A DNA stretch of 64,000 bases from NCBI GenBank assembly GCA_028285625.1, contig JANQOX010000022.1, positions 62,001 to 126,000 of the forward strand, written 5' to 3'. Position 1 is the first letter of the stretch; each line of letters opens with the position of its first letter. The stretch comes from Myxococcota bacterium. Lineage in GTDB: Bacteria; Myxococcota_A; UBA9160; UBA6930. The position numbers and the translations under genes are program-made. The notes under the pieces were generated by a model. That model did no database searches and was not told where the DNA came from. It saw only the letters and a list, made by a program, of their open reading frames with translations. Below are positions 27,929-37,754 of this stretch, piece by piece.

Positions 27929-28723
27929 ATGCTGGAGCTCTACCACAACGCCCTCAGCAGCTGCTCCCAGAAGGTCCGCCTGGTGCTCGCCGCCAAGGGC
28001 CTCGAATACCAGGGCCACGACATCGACCTGGCCTCGGGCGCCCAGCACGACCCGGCCTACGTGAAGCTCAACCCGGGCCACGTAGTGCCGACCCTGGTGC
28101 ACGACGGCCGGGTGTTGATCGAGTCGACCCTGATCAACGAGTACCTCGAAGACGCGTTTCCCGACGTAGCCATGCTGCCCGCCGACCCGGGTGAGCGCCA
28201 TGCCGTGCGCCTGTTCGTGAAGCACATCGACGAGAAGGTGCATCCGGCGACCGGCATCCTCACCTATGGGGTCGCGACGCGTCCCATGCTGCTGGGCCGC
28301 TCGGCCGAGGAGCAGAAGGCCGCCTGGGAGCACATCCCCGACCCCGCCCGGCGTGCCGCACGCAAGAGCGTGATCGAGCACGGGGTCGAGGCCCCCGAGA
28401 TGGCCGGCGCGATCCAGACCTTCGTGGGCCTGCTCGACCGCATGGAGGCGACCCTCGGCGACCGGCCCTGGATCGGCGGCGACGCCTTCGGCCTGGGCGA
28501 TGCCTGCGCCCTGCCCTACGTGCTTCGCCTCGAACACATGGCGCTCGGATCGCTCTTCATGGATGGACGACGCCCGCGCGTGGACGCGTGGCTCGAACGC
28601 CTGAAGGCGCTGCCGGCCTATGGCCCGGCGGTGGGCCACCTGCTGCCCGAGCCCATCGTCGCCATGTTCCGGCGCAACGCCGAAGAGGTACAGGGGCGGC
28701 TCGAAGAACTGGCGGCGTCCTAG
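27929..28723 (+). CDS. glutathione S-transferase family protein
   Basis: The 264-residue protein has an N-terminal thioredoxin-like GST domain ([20 protein letters not shown], with [13 protein letters not shown] and the [11 protein letters not shown] segment that holds glutathione). It also has an all-helical C-terminal domain containing [20 protein letters not shown]. Ser/Cys residues at 11-13 (SSCS) are candidates for the thiol-activating residue. A strong GAGGAGG precedes ATG 27929. The role is probably detoxification or dehalogenation-type conjugation; the substrate is unknown. Confidence 0.92.
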   Translation: MLELYHNALSSCSQKVRLVLAAKGLEYQGHDIDLASGAQHDPAYVKLNPGHVVPTLVHDGRVLIESTLINEYLEDAFPDVAMLPADPGERHAVRLFVKHIDEKVHPATGILTYGVATRPMLLGRSAEEQKAAWEHIPDPARRAARKSVIEHGVEAPEMAGAIQTFVGLLDRMEATLGDRPWIGGDAFGLGDACALPYVLRLEHMALGSLFMDGRRPRVDAWLERLKALPAYGPAVGHLLPEPIVAMFRRNAEEVQGRLEELAAS

Positions 28724-28839
28724 CCGCCGACCCCGCTTGGCGTGCCGACGACGGCCGCGGCCGGCCGGCGGCCGCGCGCTGCACACGCACGCGCGGCGTA
28801 GCCGCGAAACGAGCGGGCACGTGGGTTGCACTGACCGGA

Positions 28840-28863
28840 GGTCTCCCCCTTTTCGAGGAGACC
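28840..28863 (+). promoter_or_regulatory. hairpin masking the ribosome binding site of the sigma-54 activator
   Basis: GGTCTCC (28840-28846) pairs perfectly with GGAGACC (28857-28863) across a 10-base pyrimidine-rich loop. The right arm contains most of the GAGGAG ribosome binding site of the gene starting at 28867, so the stem would hide it from ribosomes. Confidence 0.45.
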
Positions 28864-28866
28864 CCC

Positions 28867-30090
<1,224 letters not shown>

Positions 30091-30222
30091 GCCTTTCGTG
30101 TCCTCGAGAGCATCTGGTGCAGCTCGCTCCAGCGAGCTCCGGGGAACCGGATACCATCCCCTCAGCCGCGACGCCTGCAGTTGGAACGAGCGTGAGGGCG
30201 TCACCAATGCGGGAGCGAGACG

Positions 30223-30339
30223 TTGCCAGACAAGGCGCTGATTCTCGGAGGGTACGGTGCAGCCGGGCGGGCAATCGCTAGGCGGCTGAAGCCTCCCGAA
30301 TCAGGGCTGGGACTCGCGGTTCGAGCTAGACTCGTTCGG
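30223..30339 (+). pseudogene. N-terminal remnant of a saccharopine-dehydrogenase-like gene
   Basis: The frame starting at TTG 30223 reads KALILGGYGAAGRAIARRL, a typical nucleotide-binding beta-alpha start of saccharopine-dehydrogenase-like oxidoreductases (GGYGxxG). It then runs in phase into the lipoprotein that begins at GTG 30340. No further dehydrogenase sequence is present. It is best read as the stub of a deleted gene, not as a fused domain. Confidence 0.5.
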
Positions 30340-31677
30340 GTGCGTACCGCCCCTCTCGCAGCCGCACTGTGCCTGCTGGTCGGCTGCGCAGGGGTCTGGC
30401 CGAGCACGGCGCCCAAGGGTCCCCAGCCGCCCAGGCTCGAGATCGCGAAGCGTGACGACGAGCAGGCGGTCAAGAAGGCCCGCTCCCAGCAGGAGCTGCG
30501 CCTGCGCGTCCAGCGCTTCGCGGACGAGTTCAACGACGGCGTCAACGAGCCGCTGTTGCACATCCTCGACACCGATCCGGACGTCCGCCGGCGCAGGCTC
30601 GCCCTCGACATGGCGTACGTCTACGGATCCACGGCCATCCAGATCGCAGCCAGTCCCTTTCCCGAGGTGGCCGTGCTGGACATGGTGGTCTTCGTGAGCC
30701 TGACCCGGGACACCATCGAACGCTGGGGCGTCGAGCACCTGGGCCCATCTCACCGCGCGGCGCTGCTGGCGCGCTTCCGCACGTACGAAGAGGAAATTTG
30801 GAGCGTCGCCCGGACGCTGCTCGACTCCGAGCAGGAGCAGACCCTGCGCGAGCTGCTGGTCGAGTGGCGCGCGAACAACCCGGACCAGAAGCACGTCGAG
30901 AGCATCCGCTTCGGCGAGTTCATCGACGAGCTAGGCGTGGAGGACCGCGCGCAAGCCCGCGGCCTCATGTCGAGCGTCACCAACGCCGCCGCCGCGGCCG
31001 ACGATGCGCTCGAGCTCGCCGAGCGCCTCACCTACTTCTTTCAGCGGGCGCCCTTGATCTGGCGCCTTCACGCCCAGATCGCCTTCTTCGACATAATCAC
31101 TCAGCCCGAGATGCAGAGCCTGGTCGAGAACTCGGACCTCATCGCGAGCTCGGCGGACCGCATGTCCCGCAACCTGGAAGCACTGTCCTCGATCCTGATC
31201 GAGGGACCGCAGACACCCGAGCAGGTGGCGCTCTTCGAGAACATCGAAGCCGGCGAGCAGCGCATCCGCAGCCTCATGGGCGACCTCCGTGGCACCATGC
31301 AGGAGGCCAGCCAGCTCGCCCAGACCGTCGACGCCCTCGCGGTGCGCTTCGACCTGGGCGGCCCCCCGAGCCCCGATGCCGAGCCCTTCGACATCGCCGA
31401 GTACGAGTCCGTCGCCGCGCAGGTGGGCACCACCAGCGAGGAGCTGACCGAGCTGGTGCAGAGCCTCAACCTGCTGCTGAGCTCTAGAGCGGTGCAGGAG
31501 CGGCTGCCACTGGCCATGGACGACGCCCAGGCCACGAGCCGGGAGTTGGTCCGCTACGTGGCGGTCCTGGCGCTGGTGGTCTTCTTCGCGGTGATGGTGG
31601 GAACGGTCTGCGCGCTGCTGGGCTACCGCTACCTGGCCGCGCGACTCGACTCACGCCTTGGGCGCCGCGACGCCTAG
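30340..31677 (+). CDS. lipoprotein with coiled-coil and C-terminal membrane helix
   Basis: The 445-residue product starts at GTG 30340 with a lipoprotein signal (TAPLAAALCLLVGC, lipobox LVGC). The body is nearly all helical with long heptad-like stretches (RLRVQRFADEFNDGVNEPLL, LVENSDLIASSADRMSRNLE) and ends in a transmembrane helix (VLALVVFFAVMVGTVCALLG) and a short basic tail. This suggests a protein anchored at both ends, perhaps bridging membranes. I do not recognise a family. An upstream in-frame start at 30223 would destroy the lipoprotein signal. Confidence 0.78.
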   Translation: MRTAPLAAALCLLVGCAGVWPSTAPKGPQPPRLEIAKRDDEQAVKKARSQQELRLRVQRFADEFNDGVNEPLLHILDTDPDVRRRRLALDMAYVYGSTAIQIAASPFPEVAVLDMVVFVSLTRDTIERWGVEHLGPSHRAALLARFRTYEEEIWSVARTLLDSEQEQTLRELLVEWRANNPDQKHVESIRFGEFIDELGVEDRAQARGLMSSVTNAAAAADDALELAERLTYFFQRAPLIWRLHAQIAFFDIITQPEMQSLVENSDLIASSADRMSRNLEALSSILIEGPQTPEQVALFENIEAGEQRIRSLMGDLRGTMQEASQLAQTVDALAVRFDLGGPPSPDAEPFDIAEYESVAAQVGTTSEELTELVQSLNLLLSSRAVQERLPLAMDDAQATSRELVRYVAVLALVVFFAVMVGTVCALLGYRYLAARLDSRLGRRDA

Positions 31678-31779
31678 AACGCGCCGCTGCCGGCGCCCGC
31701 GTCAGCTACGCACCGCGTTCACGACGACGGTCGGCGCGTCATCCACCACCGTGTAGGCGCCCAGAACGACGTAGGCGGC

Positions 31780-32751
31780 TCAATCCTGCTTCGCGACCAT
31801 GTCGTCGAAGTTCGGACGCCAGTCATGGAAGGGCTCCCAGGGCTTCGGCCGGACCCCCGTCTCGAGAACCTGGACGGTCATCGGTGTCACCACGACATCC
31901 TTCCACGAGGCGGTCTGGTCTCCACAGGGGCAGAGTGAGACCAGGACCAGCAGGTTGCGCTCGGCGTAGAAGTCGACGTAGTCGCCCTTCTTGGTCTGCA
32001 GCGGCACATCGGCGTAACCCATCAAGTTGCCGCTCTCGTGCAGGCGAATGGTGGCCGGCTGGAACACGTTGGCATTCTCGAGCCGAGCGATTTCCTCCCC
32101 GAGACCGCGCTGTTGGGCAGCCTGCAGGAAGTTGGTGTGGCAAGAGGGTGCGTTGAGGCGACCTTCGGCGATCTGGATCATCTCCGGTGTGCAGTGACCG
32201 ATCCACTCGTGGCTGTAGTAACCCTCAGGGAGGAAGCTCTGATCGGTGGCGTCCTCGATCTGGGTCGCCAACGGACGCATCCAGGGCTGCTGCGACCAGA
32301 CGCGCGAGTACTGCATGCAGAAGTACCCTTCATGCAGCATGATGGTGGGGATGTGGTTGTGTTCCTCGATGTTGTCGCTGTTGAGGAAGATCACATCACA
32401 GATGTTCCCACGCTCGCCGGGCTGCAGGATACGCAGCACCTGACCGGCCCGGACGTCGAAAGCCCGGCCCATCGTCTTCATGGGCGGCTTGTCGCCTTCG
32501 GGGGTGAGGGTGAACTCCTCGACCACTGGCCATCCCGACTTCTTGGCGTTCAGATCGTCATACCATTGCCGATCGATCGACTTGGACATGAGATAGTTCT
32601 CGATGCCCGAGTTGTAGGCCTCGTCGTCGCCTCCTCTCGTGGCAGAGGGGGCGGCGTGGCTCGATTGCGGGGGGAGCTGGGTCGCCGCAAGAGCAGCCGC
32701 AGCGGCGCCGGTGGCCTTCACGAAGTCACGTCGATTCAGCTTGTCTGCCAT
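31780..32751 (-). CDS. Tat-exported DUF1989 (urea carboxylase-associated) family protein
   Basis: The 323-residue product begins with a Tat signal (NRRDFVKATGAAAAALAATQ). The mature part matches the DUF1989 family: RILQPGERGNICDVIFLNSD, then HCTPEMIQIAEGRLNAPSCH with the conserved Cys/His residues likely to bind metal, and the closing LVSLCPCGDQTASWKDVVVT. Cytoplasmic relatives accompany urea carboxylase; an exported version is unusual and its substrate is unknown. ATG 32751 is preferred, but GTG 32760 sits closer to an AGGAG. Confidence 0.83.
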   Translation of the reverse strand: MADKLNRRDFVKATGAAAAALAATQLPPQSSHAAPSATRGGDDEAYNSGIENYLMSKSIDRQWYDDLNAKKSGWPVVEEFTLTPEGDKPPMKTMGRAFDVRAGQVLRILQPGERGNICDVIFLNSDNIEEHNHIPTIMLHEGYFCMQYSRVWSQQPWMRPLATQIEDATDQSFLPEGYYSHEWIGHCTPEMIQIAEGRLNAPSCHTNFLQAAQQRGLGEEIARLENANVFQPATIRLHESGNLMGYADVPLQTKKGDYVDFYAERNLLVLVSLCPCGDQTASWKDVVVTPMTVQVLETGVRPKPWEPFHDWRPNFDDMVAKQD

Positions 32752-32852
32752 GGCTATCACCAATCTCCTAGACTGACGGCGATTCGCTCCTCAACCCGCC
32801 GCTCCGTCATCGGGGATCGCTCCGGGTGGGGAGGGGAACTACCACCGACATT

Positions 32853-32874
32853 CTTGCACGATGCCAACTGCAAG
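32853..32874. promoter_or_regulatory. inverted repeat between divergent genes
   Basis: CTTGCA-N10-TGCAAG is a perfect 6-bp inverted repeat between the DUF1989 gene (minus) and the outer-membrane protein gene (plus). It has the geometry of a dimeric repressor site. Confidence 0.35.
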
Positions 32875-32908
32875 CCAAGAACGCTGTCCTGGTTTGGACG
32901 GGATACAA

Positions 32909-33709
32909 GTGCGACTCCTCCTATCGTTCCTCCTGCTGACGGTCTTGGCGACCGAAAGCCAGGCCGAAGACGACACGGACGGGACTCGTCGGCTGCCCGC
33001 TCCCGGCTTCGCTCTCCCCATCGAGATCGAGCGCGACTCGGGTGCGAACAACGGCGACGCGACGATCATCCGCTTCTTGCCCGTCTACAGCCTGCCCATC
33101 CACCGCGACTGGCGCCTCGTGAACCTGGACCTGGTCACCCTGGCCGACGCGCCGGGCGGTGTTCCGGGCCGAGCCAGCAATCCGAATCCCGTCCCGGGTC
33201 CACGCGTCTTCGGCCTGAGCGACTGGATCCACGTGAGCTTGCTCGAGCCCGAGAGCTCCTCGGCCTTCCTCTGGGGTGTAGGCGCGGCCCTGAGCGTTCC
33301 GACCGCGACCGACGAAGTACTCGGGAGCGGAAAGTGGGCGGCGGGTCCAGCGCTGCGGCTCACCTACCGATCCGGCCCCTGGAACGTGGGTGCGATCGCC
33401 GCACAACGCTGGTCGTTCGCTGGCGACTCGGACCGGGGCGACATCAACCAGCTCATGATCCGCGGTGCCTTGCGCTACGGGCTGCCCCACGACTGGTTCC
33501 TCCTCTCGGCACCGATCATCAACGCCAACTGGGACGCAGCGTCCGGGCAGCGCTGGCTCGTTCCGTTGGGCGGAGGCCTCGGCCGGACCTTCGAGATCGC
33601 GTCGAGACGTTGGGCCCTGTCGCTCCAGGGTTATTACAACGCCGTCCGCCCCAGCGGTGCGCCGGACTGGACCGTCCGGCTCGGGATCATCGCGGTATTG
33701 CCCTTCTGA
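32909..33709 (+). CDS. outer-membrane beta-barrel transport-like protein
   Basis: The 266-residue protein starts at GTG 32909 with a signal peptide (RLLLSFLLLTVLATESQA). The rest is a series of amphipathic strands (IIRFLPVYSLPI, SAFLWGVGAALSVPTATDEV, WNVGAIAAQRWSFAG, WALSLQGYYNAVRP) ending LGIIAVLPF, a barrel C terminus. The GVGAALSVPTATD and GDINQLMIRGALRYGLP phrases are typical of the neuromedin-U-like outer-membrane transporter group. The function is not known. Confidence 0.75.
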   Translation: MRLLLSFLLLTVLATESQAEDDTDGTRRLPAPGFALPIEIERDSGANNGDATIIRFLPVYSLPIHRDWRLVNLDLVTLADAPGGVPGRASNPNPVPGPRVFGLSDWIHVSLLEPESSSAFLWGVGAALSVPTATDEVLGSGKWAAGPALRLTYRSGPWNVGAIAAQRWSFAGDSDRGDINQLMIRGALRYGLPHDWFLLSAPIINANWDAASGQRWLVPLGGGLGRTFEIASRRWALSLQGYYNAVRPSGAPDWTVRLGIIAVLPF

Positions 33710-33758
33710 TTCCGTACGCGGCTCAGGGCTACAATCGCCAATCGGGGAGGTGACGCGA

Positions 33759-34940
33759 ATGTCCGACTTCACTCGAGCAGGGGCTGCGGCAGCCACGGTG
33801 GCCGCACTGGCGAGCTTCCTGTCGGTCGGCTGCGCCTCGATCGGTCCCGCGAAGCTCGTGCCCACGCACGAGGGGTACAACGACGCGGTCCAGATCAGCC
33901 TCAGCCGCGAGGTGCTCAAGAACCTCGTCCGGGCGCGGTACTACGATCCGCCGCAATTCCTGTCGGTGGCGTCCATCAACGCGCAGTTCTCGGTCCGGAC
34001 GGGGGCGCGCGCCGGGGTCGGCGGCATCGGCGCGGGCACGGTGGGTCAGGCGGGAGGAGAGATCGGTTACAGCGAGTCGCCGACCATCACGTATGTGCCC
34101 GAGCGCGGTGCCGGCCTCTACAGGTCGCTGTTCGAGCCGCTCAGGCTCCCCGTGGCAATCGTCTTCTTCTACGACTTCGGGCGTGTACAGCCACACGAGG
34201 TGGCGATGGTGATCAGCTCGATCAACTACGCGCAGGAGCGTGCCGGCCCGGCGGGGGATCGGTACCGGGAGCGCCTGGCGGCGCTCGTCCGCCTCTTCGA
34301 AGCGGGCGCCGGCTTCAGCTCGTTCCGGGAGTTCCAGACCGGCGACTTCCTCTCGCTACCCAAGGCCGCGGTCACCGCCAGGGACCTGACGGAGGCGGCG
34401 AAGACGGGGCGTCACTTCTACGACAAGGGCGACGGCACGGTCGGGCTGGGGGAACTCCGCACGGGCATCGGGCTCGCCGTTCCGCTCCCGCACGAGGGCC
34501 AGACCGCGACGGATCTGCAGATTCTGCGCCTGACCCCGGGGCAGTCGCTCTACCCCGTCCGGACGCCGAATCTGGCGAGGCCGGCGCCACTGGAACTCCA
34601 GCCCGACACGCTCTGGCTGACCACGCGTAGCATGGACCAGGTCCTCGGTCTGATGCAGCTGGCCGTCGACGTGCCTCGGGAGCACGAGGAAGCGGCGATC
34701 GCGCCCCCCGCGGACGCCCTCCTGAACACGGGCGTCCGGCTCCCCATGCGCATCCGTCATTCCGAGGAGGAGCCGGCCGCGCCCTACCGGATCCGACACC
34801 GGGGCTACTGGTTCTACATCGACGAGACCGATCTGGAGTCGAAACGGCTCTTCCAGGTCGCTGTCGAAGGCTACCAGTCGAGACTCGGCTCGGTCGCAGC
34901 CGACGCGGCGCCGCTGATCTCACTCCCGCTCGGGAACTGA
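33759..34940 (+). CDS. lipoprotein of unknown function
   Basis: The 393-residue protein has a lipobox (LASFLSVGCAS), so it is lipid-anchored after cleavage before the Cys. The body contains a Gly-rich stretch (RAGVGGIGAGTVGQAGGEIG) followed by EPLRLPVAIVFFYDFGRV and a C-terminal domain with IRHRGYWFYIDETDLESKRL. A strong GGGGAGG precedes ATG 33759. It follows the barrel gene by 49 bases, suggesting an operon and a shared outer-membrane job. I do not recognise the family. Confidence 0.75.
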   Translation: MSDFTRAGAAAATVAALASFLSVGCASIGPAKLVPTHEGYNDAVQISLSREVLKNLVRARYYDPPQFLSVASINAQFSVRTGARAGVGGIGAGTVGQAGGEIGYSESPTITYVPERGAGLYRSLFEPLRLPVAIVFFYDFGRVQPHEVAMVISSINYAQERAGPAGDRYRERLAALVRLFEAGAGFSSFREFQTGDFLSLPKAAVTARDLTEAAKTGRHFYDKGDGTVGLGELRTGIGLAVPLPHEGQTATDLQILRLTPGQSLYPVRTPNLARPAPLELQPDTLWLTTRSMDQVLGLMQLAVDVPREHEEAAIAPPADALLNTGVRLPMRIRHSEEEPAAPYRIRHRGYWFYIDETDLESKRLFQVAVEGYQSRLGSVAADAAPLISLPLGN

Positions 34941-35006
34941 GCCGCGAGAGTTCGGGTTGGACACCCGCGATGCGAGGGCGACCACCTCCGAGAGCCTGCA
35001 GCGCGT

Positions 35007-35390
35007 TCAGTTGTTGCCCGAAGCACCACGAAGCGTCGTCAGCGCATCGTCCACGTTGAACTTCGCGGGCTTCTGGCGCGGCGGGAACTCCTCGAAGGTG
35101 GCGATGTACTCGGACACGAAGGTCTGCGCCGGCACCAGGGCGAAGACGCGCCGGATCCATCGCTCTCCTCCTTCAGGTGCGTGTAGAAGTGCATGCGGGA
35201 GGTCGAGACCCAGGCGAACCAGGGCTTGCCGGCCTTGGTGTTGCGCTCGATGAAGCCCATGGCGCGCCCCACGAATTCCTCGTCCGCCGTCTCCATGCGC
35301 TTCTTCGTCAGCGGGCCGGTGTCCTCACAGAGCTGCCTGCCCATCGGTCCGAAGCGTGGGTCGTCGATGTCGCGCTCGCGGACCATCAGG
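35007..35390 (-). pseudogene. arylsulfatase remnant with internal deletion
   Basis: Reading leftward from about 35390, one frame gives EDTGPLTKKRMETADEEFVG, GFIERNTKAGKPWFAWVSTS and RMHFYTHLKEES, the central part of a sulfatase. At about 35160 the frame changes and continues as RRVFALVPAQTFVSEYIATF, EEFPPRQKPAKFNVDDAL and a stop at 35007-35009, the very C terminus of the same family. The roughly 200 residues normally between these parts, and the whole N-terminal catalytic half with the formylglycine site, are missing. It cannot encode an active enzyme. Confidence 0.72.
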
Positions 35391-35671
35391 CTTGTCTGCC
35401 CCCGGTCGTGCTGACGGAGCTTCTCAGCGATCCCAAGCTTCCGCGTGCCGTCGAGACACTCCTCTCCCAGCTCCCGGTCCTCCATCCCGAGCCGGGCCAT
35501 TGGGAGCGCACGGGACGGCTCCGGGCGCAGCTGATCAGACGCCGCCGTCGAGCGCGGCTCGCGGACGCCCTGATCGCCCAGGCCTGCCTCGACCACGACG
35601 TACGCCTCGTGACCCGGGACGACGACTTCCGGCACTTCTCCCGACTTGGGGGACTGCGGCTCGCCGTCTGA
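35391..35671 (+). pseudogene. 5'-truncated VapC-like PIN toxin remnant
   Basis: From about 35393 the frame reads CLPPVVLTELLSDPKLPRAV and later ARLADALIAQACLDHDVRLV followed by TRDDDFRHFSRLGGLRLAV and a stop. These are the middle and C-terminal parts of a PIN ribonuclease toxin, including the acidic residues of the active site (D of LADALIAQ and the TRDDDF motif). The start, with the first catalytic Asp, and the VapB antitoxin gene are missing; the break coincides with the sulfatase remnant. Confidence 0.65.
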
Positions 35672-35898
35672 ACGATGGTCCCCGGACTCGCCGTGATCGG
35701 CCGATCGCGGCGCCGCTCGGGAAGCGGCTGATAAAAACCCGATAGCCAGCAGCTCGAACACGCGCTGCAGAGCTACCTTCGGGTCGACGATCGCGAGCGG
35801 CGGCGGGAAGGCGCCCTCAACCCGGGTCGAACGCCTCGGCTCGACTGGGCGAGAGCCTGCTCATCCCCCTGCCGATGCGTTCGCGACGGAGGATCCGC

Positions 35899-37635
35899 GT
35901 GAAGCTCGATCGACGCCAGTTCCTTCGCAACGGCGCGGGGATGGCCGCAACCCTGTCCCTGGGAGGGCTCCCTGAGCTCGGCTGCAGTCGCGGGGCCGAA
36001 CCCGCGTCCGACGCCACGGTCTTCCGGGGAGGCGTGGTCCTGCCCGTGGACGAAGGCTTCTCCGAGCACTCGGCCCTGCTGATCCGGGGCAACCGCATCG
36101 CCGGGGTCGGAAGCGACGAGGCGATACTGGCCGAGGCAGGGACCGGCGCACGGATCGTCGACCTCGAGGGGCGCACGGTCCTGCCGGGGTTCATCGAGCC
36201 CCACATGCACTTCCTCCTGCTCGCAGGCCTGGGACACGTCGAGGACGTCGGTCCATTCGCGCAACCGACCTTCGAGGCGTGCCTCGCCGCCCTGCGCCAG
36301 ATCCGGGACGCCGCCAGGGCCCAGGGGCCCGAGGCCTGGGTGATGGGACGGCAGTTCGATCCGATCCTGCTCGAACCCGCGCGCGAGCTCACGACCCGCG
36401 AGCTCGACGAGATCGCCCCCGACCGCCCGGCCTTCGTGCTGAACGCCTCGGGCCACATCGCCTATGTGAACAGCCGCGCGTTGGATGCGGCGGGCATCGC
36501 GCGAGATGCGCCGGACCCGGCGGGCGGCGAGTTCGGACGCCAGGCGGACGGCACCCTGAACGGCGTGCTCTACGGGCCGAGTGCGCAGATCCCGGTGCTG
36601 ATGAGCAATCCCGAGATCCAGGCTCGCATGAACCGCGAGTTCGTGGCCGCGGGCATCGAGGTGGGCGAGACGGCCGCCACCCTGGGGATCACGACGCTGT
36701 GTGACCAGGCGACGGGCGTCCTCTCGGGCGCTGCCGAGCTCGCGCGCTACCGGGAGATGTATGCGGAGGGCCGCATGAAGGCGCGACTCCGCGCCTACCT
36801 GTACGACTTCCACGAGGCGCCGTGGCGCGGCGCCGACGTCCGCCCCGGCGACGGAGACGCCCTGCTGCGCGTCGCGGGGCTCAAGCTCGTCACCGATGGC
36901 TCGAACCAGGGCTTCACCGGACGCCAGCGCGAGCCCTACTGGACGCGCGACACGCTCGGGCTCTACTACATCGACCCCCCCGTCCTTCGCGACCTGGTCG
37001 AGCGCTACGCCGCGGAGGGCTGGCCCCTCTCGATGCACGGCAACGGCGACGCGGCCATCGACAGCATTCTCGATGCGGTCGAGCACGCGCGCGATCGGGG
37101 GATCGACGTCCGGGCCCTGCGCTGCCGCATCGAGCACTGCTCGATCCTCCACGATGACCAGATCGCACGGATCCAGGAGCTGGGCATGGGTCCGAGCTTC
37201 CTGATCAACCACGTGCACTACTGGGGCCACGTGATGCGCGACCAGGTCTTCGGCCCCGAGAAGGTCCAGCTGCTGGACCGTTGCGCGAGCGTCGAACGCG
37301 TGGGCATCCCCTGGGTCATGCACAGCGACGCACCGGTGTCGCCCCTGGGCTCCCTCCACAAGATCCGCGTCGCGGTCGCGCGAGACCTGTGGAAAGAGCC
37401 CGGCGCGGTGCTCGTTCCCAGCGAGCGGGTGCCCGTCGAGGCGGCCATCCGCTCGATCACGCGAACTGCAGCCTGGCAGTGCCACTCGGAGCACGAGATC
37501 GGCAGCCTGGAGGCTGGCAAGCTGGCCGACCTGGTCGTGCTCGAGAGCGACCCCCGAAAGGCCGAGCCCACGGCGATCTCGGAGATCCGCGTGAGCGAGA
37601 CCTGGATGGACGGGCGTCGCGTCTTCCAGGCCTGA
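35899..37635 (+). CDS. Tat-exported amidohydrolase (YtcJ-like, amidohydrolase_3)
   Basis: The 578-residue protein has a Tat signal (KLDRRQFLRNGAGMAATLSL) and the amidohydrolase fold of the YtcJ type: the metal-binding HMH in LPGFIEPHMHFLLL, RFRIEHC-like RCRIEHCSIL with its metal His, MHGNGDAAID, and the catalytic Asp in VMHSDAPVSPLG. The C-terminal KLADLVVLESDPRK returns to the beta-sandwich. Members hydrolyse C-N bonds of formamides and related compounds. GTG 35899 follows GGAGG at six bases; ATG 35875 would add eight residues. It sits beside another likely secreted hydrolase. Confidence 0.9.
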   Translation: MKLDRRQFLRNGAGMAATLSLGGLPELGCSRGAEPASDATVFRGGVVLPVDEGFSEHSALLIRGNRIAGVGSDEAILAEAGTGARIVDLEGRTVLPGFIEPHMHFLLLAGLGHVEDVGPFAQPTFEACLAALRQIRDAARAQGPEAWVMGRQFDPILLEPARELTTRELDEIAPDRPAFVLNASGHIAYVNSRALDAAGIARDAPDPAGGEFGRQADGTLNGVLYGPSAQIPVLMSNPEIQARMNREFVAAGIEVGETAATLGITTLCDQATGVLSGAAELARYREMYAEGRMKARLRAYLYDFHEAPWRGADVRPGDGDALLRVAGLKLVTDGSNQGFTGRQREPYWTRDTLGLYYIDPPVLRDLVERYAAEGWPLSMHGNGDAAIDSILDAVEHARDRGIDVRALRCRIEHCSILHDDQIARIQELGMGPSFLINHVHYWGHVMRDQVFGPEKVQLLDRCASVERVGIPWVMHSDAPVSPLGSLHKIRVAVARDLWKEPGAVLVPSERVPVEAAIRSITRTAAWQCHSEHEIGSLEAGKLADLVVLESDPRKAEPTAISEIRVSETWMDGRRVFQA

Positions 37636-37754
37636 GCGCACCACCCGGCCCGCGGCAAGGCCTGGCTCGTCACGCGCCGAGGATCACCGCCAAGGCGCGG
37701 CGCAGGGTTGCGCACGGGTAGCCTGCCGGCCGGTCCTGGGGGAGGATCCCGGTC

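Larger units (their letters stand above)
34941..35898. other. 958-bp non-coding stretch holding gene remnants
   Basis: No intact gene is present. It contains a twice-deleted sulfatase remnant (minus, 35007-35390) joined directly to a 5'-truncated PIN/VapC toxin remnant (plus, 35391-35671). The remaining 200 bases before the amidohydrolase show nothing recognisable. Codon-like structure outside those two remnants is absent. Confidence 0.6.

Noticed and set aside
31780..31782. Selenocysteine at the DUF1989 stop codon
   Set aside because: The domain is complete before the TGA and no hairpin or homologous extension supports read-through.
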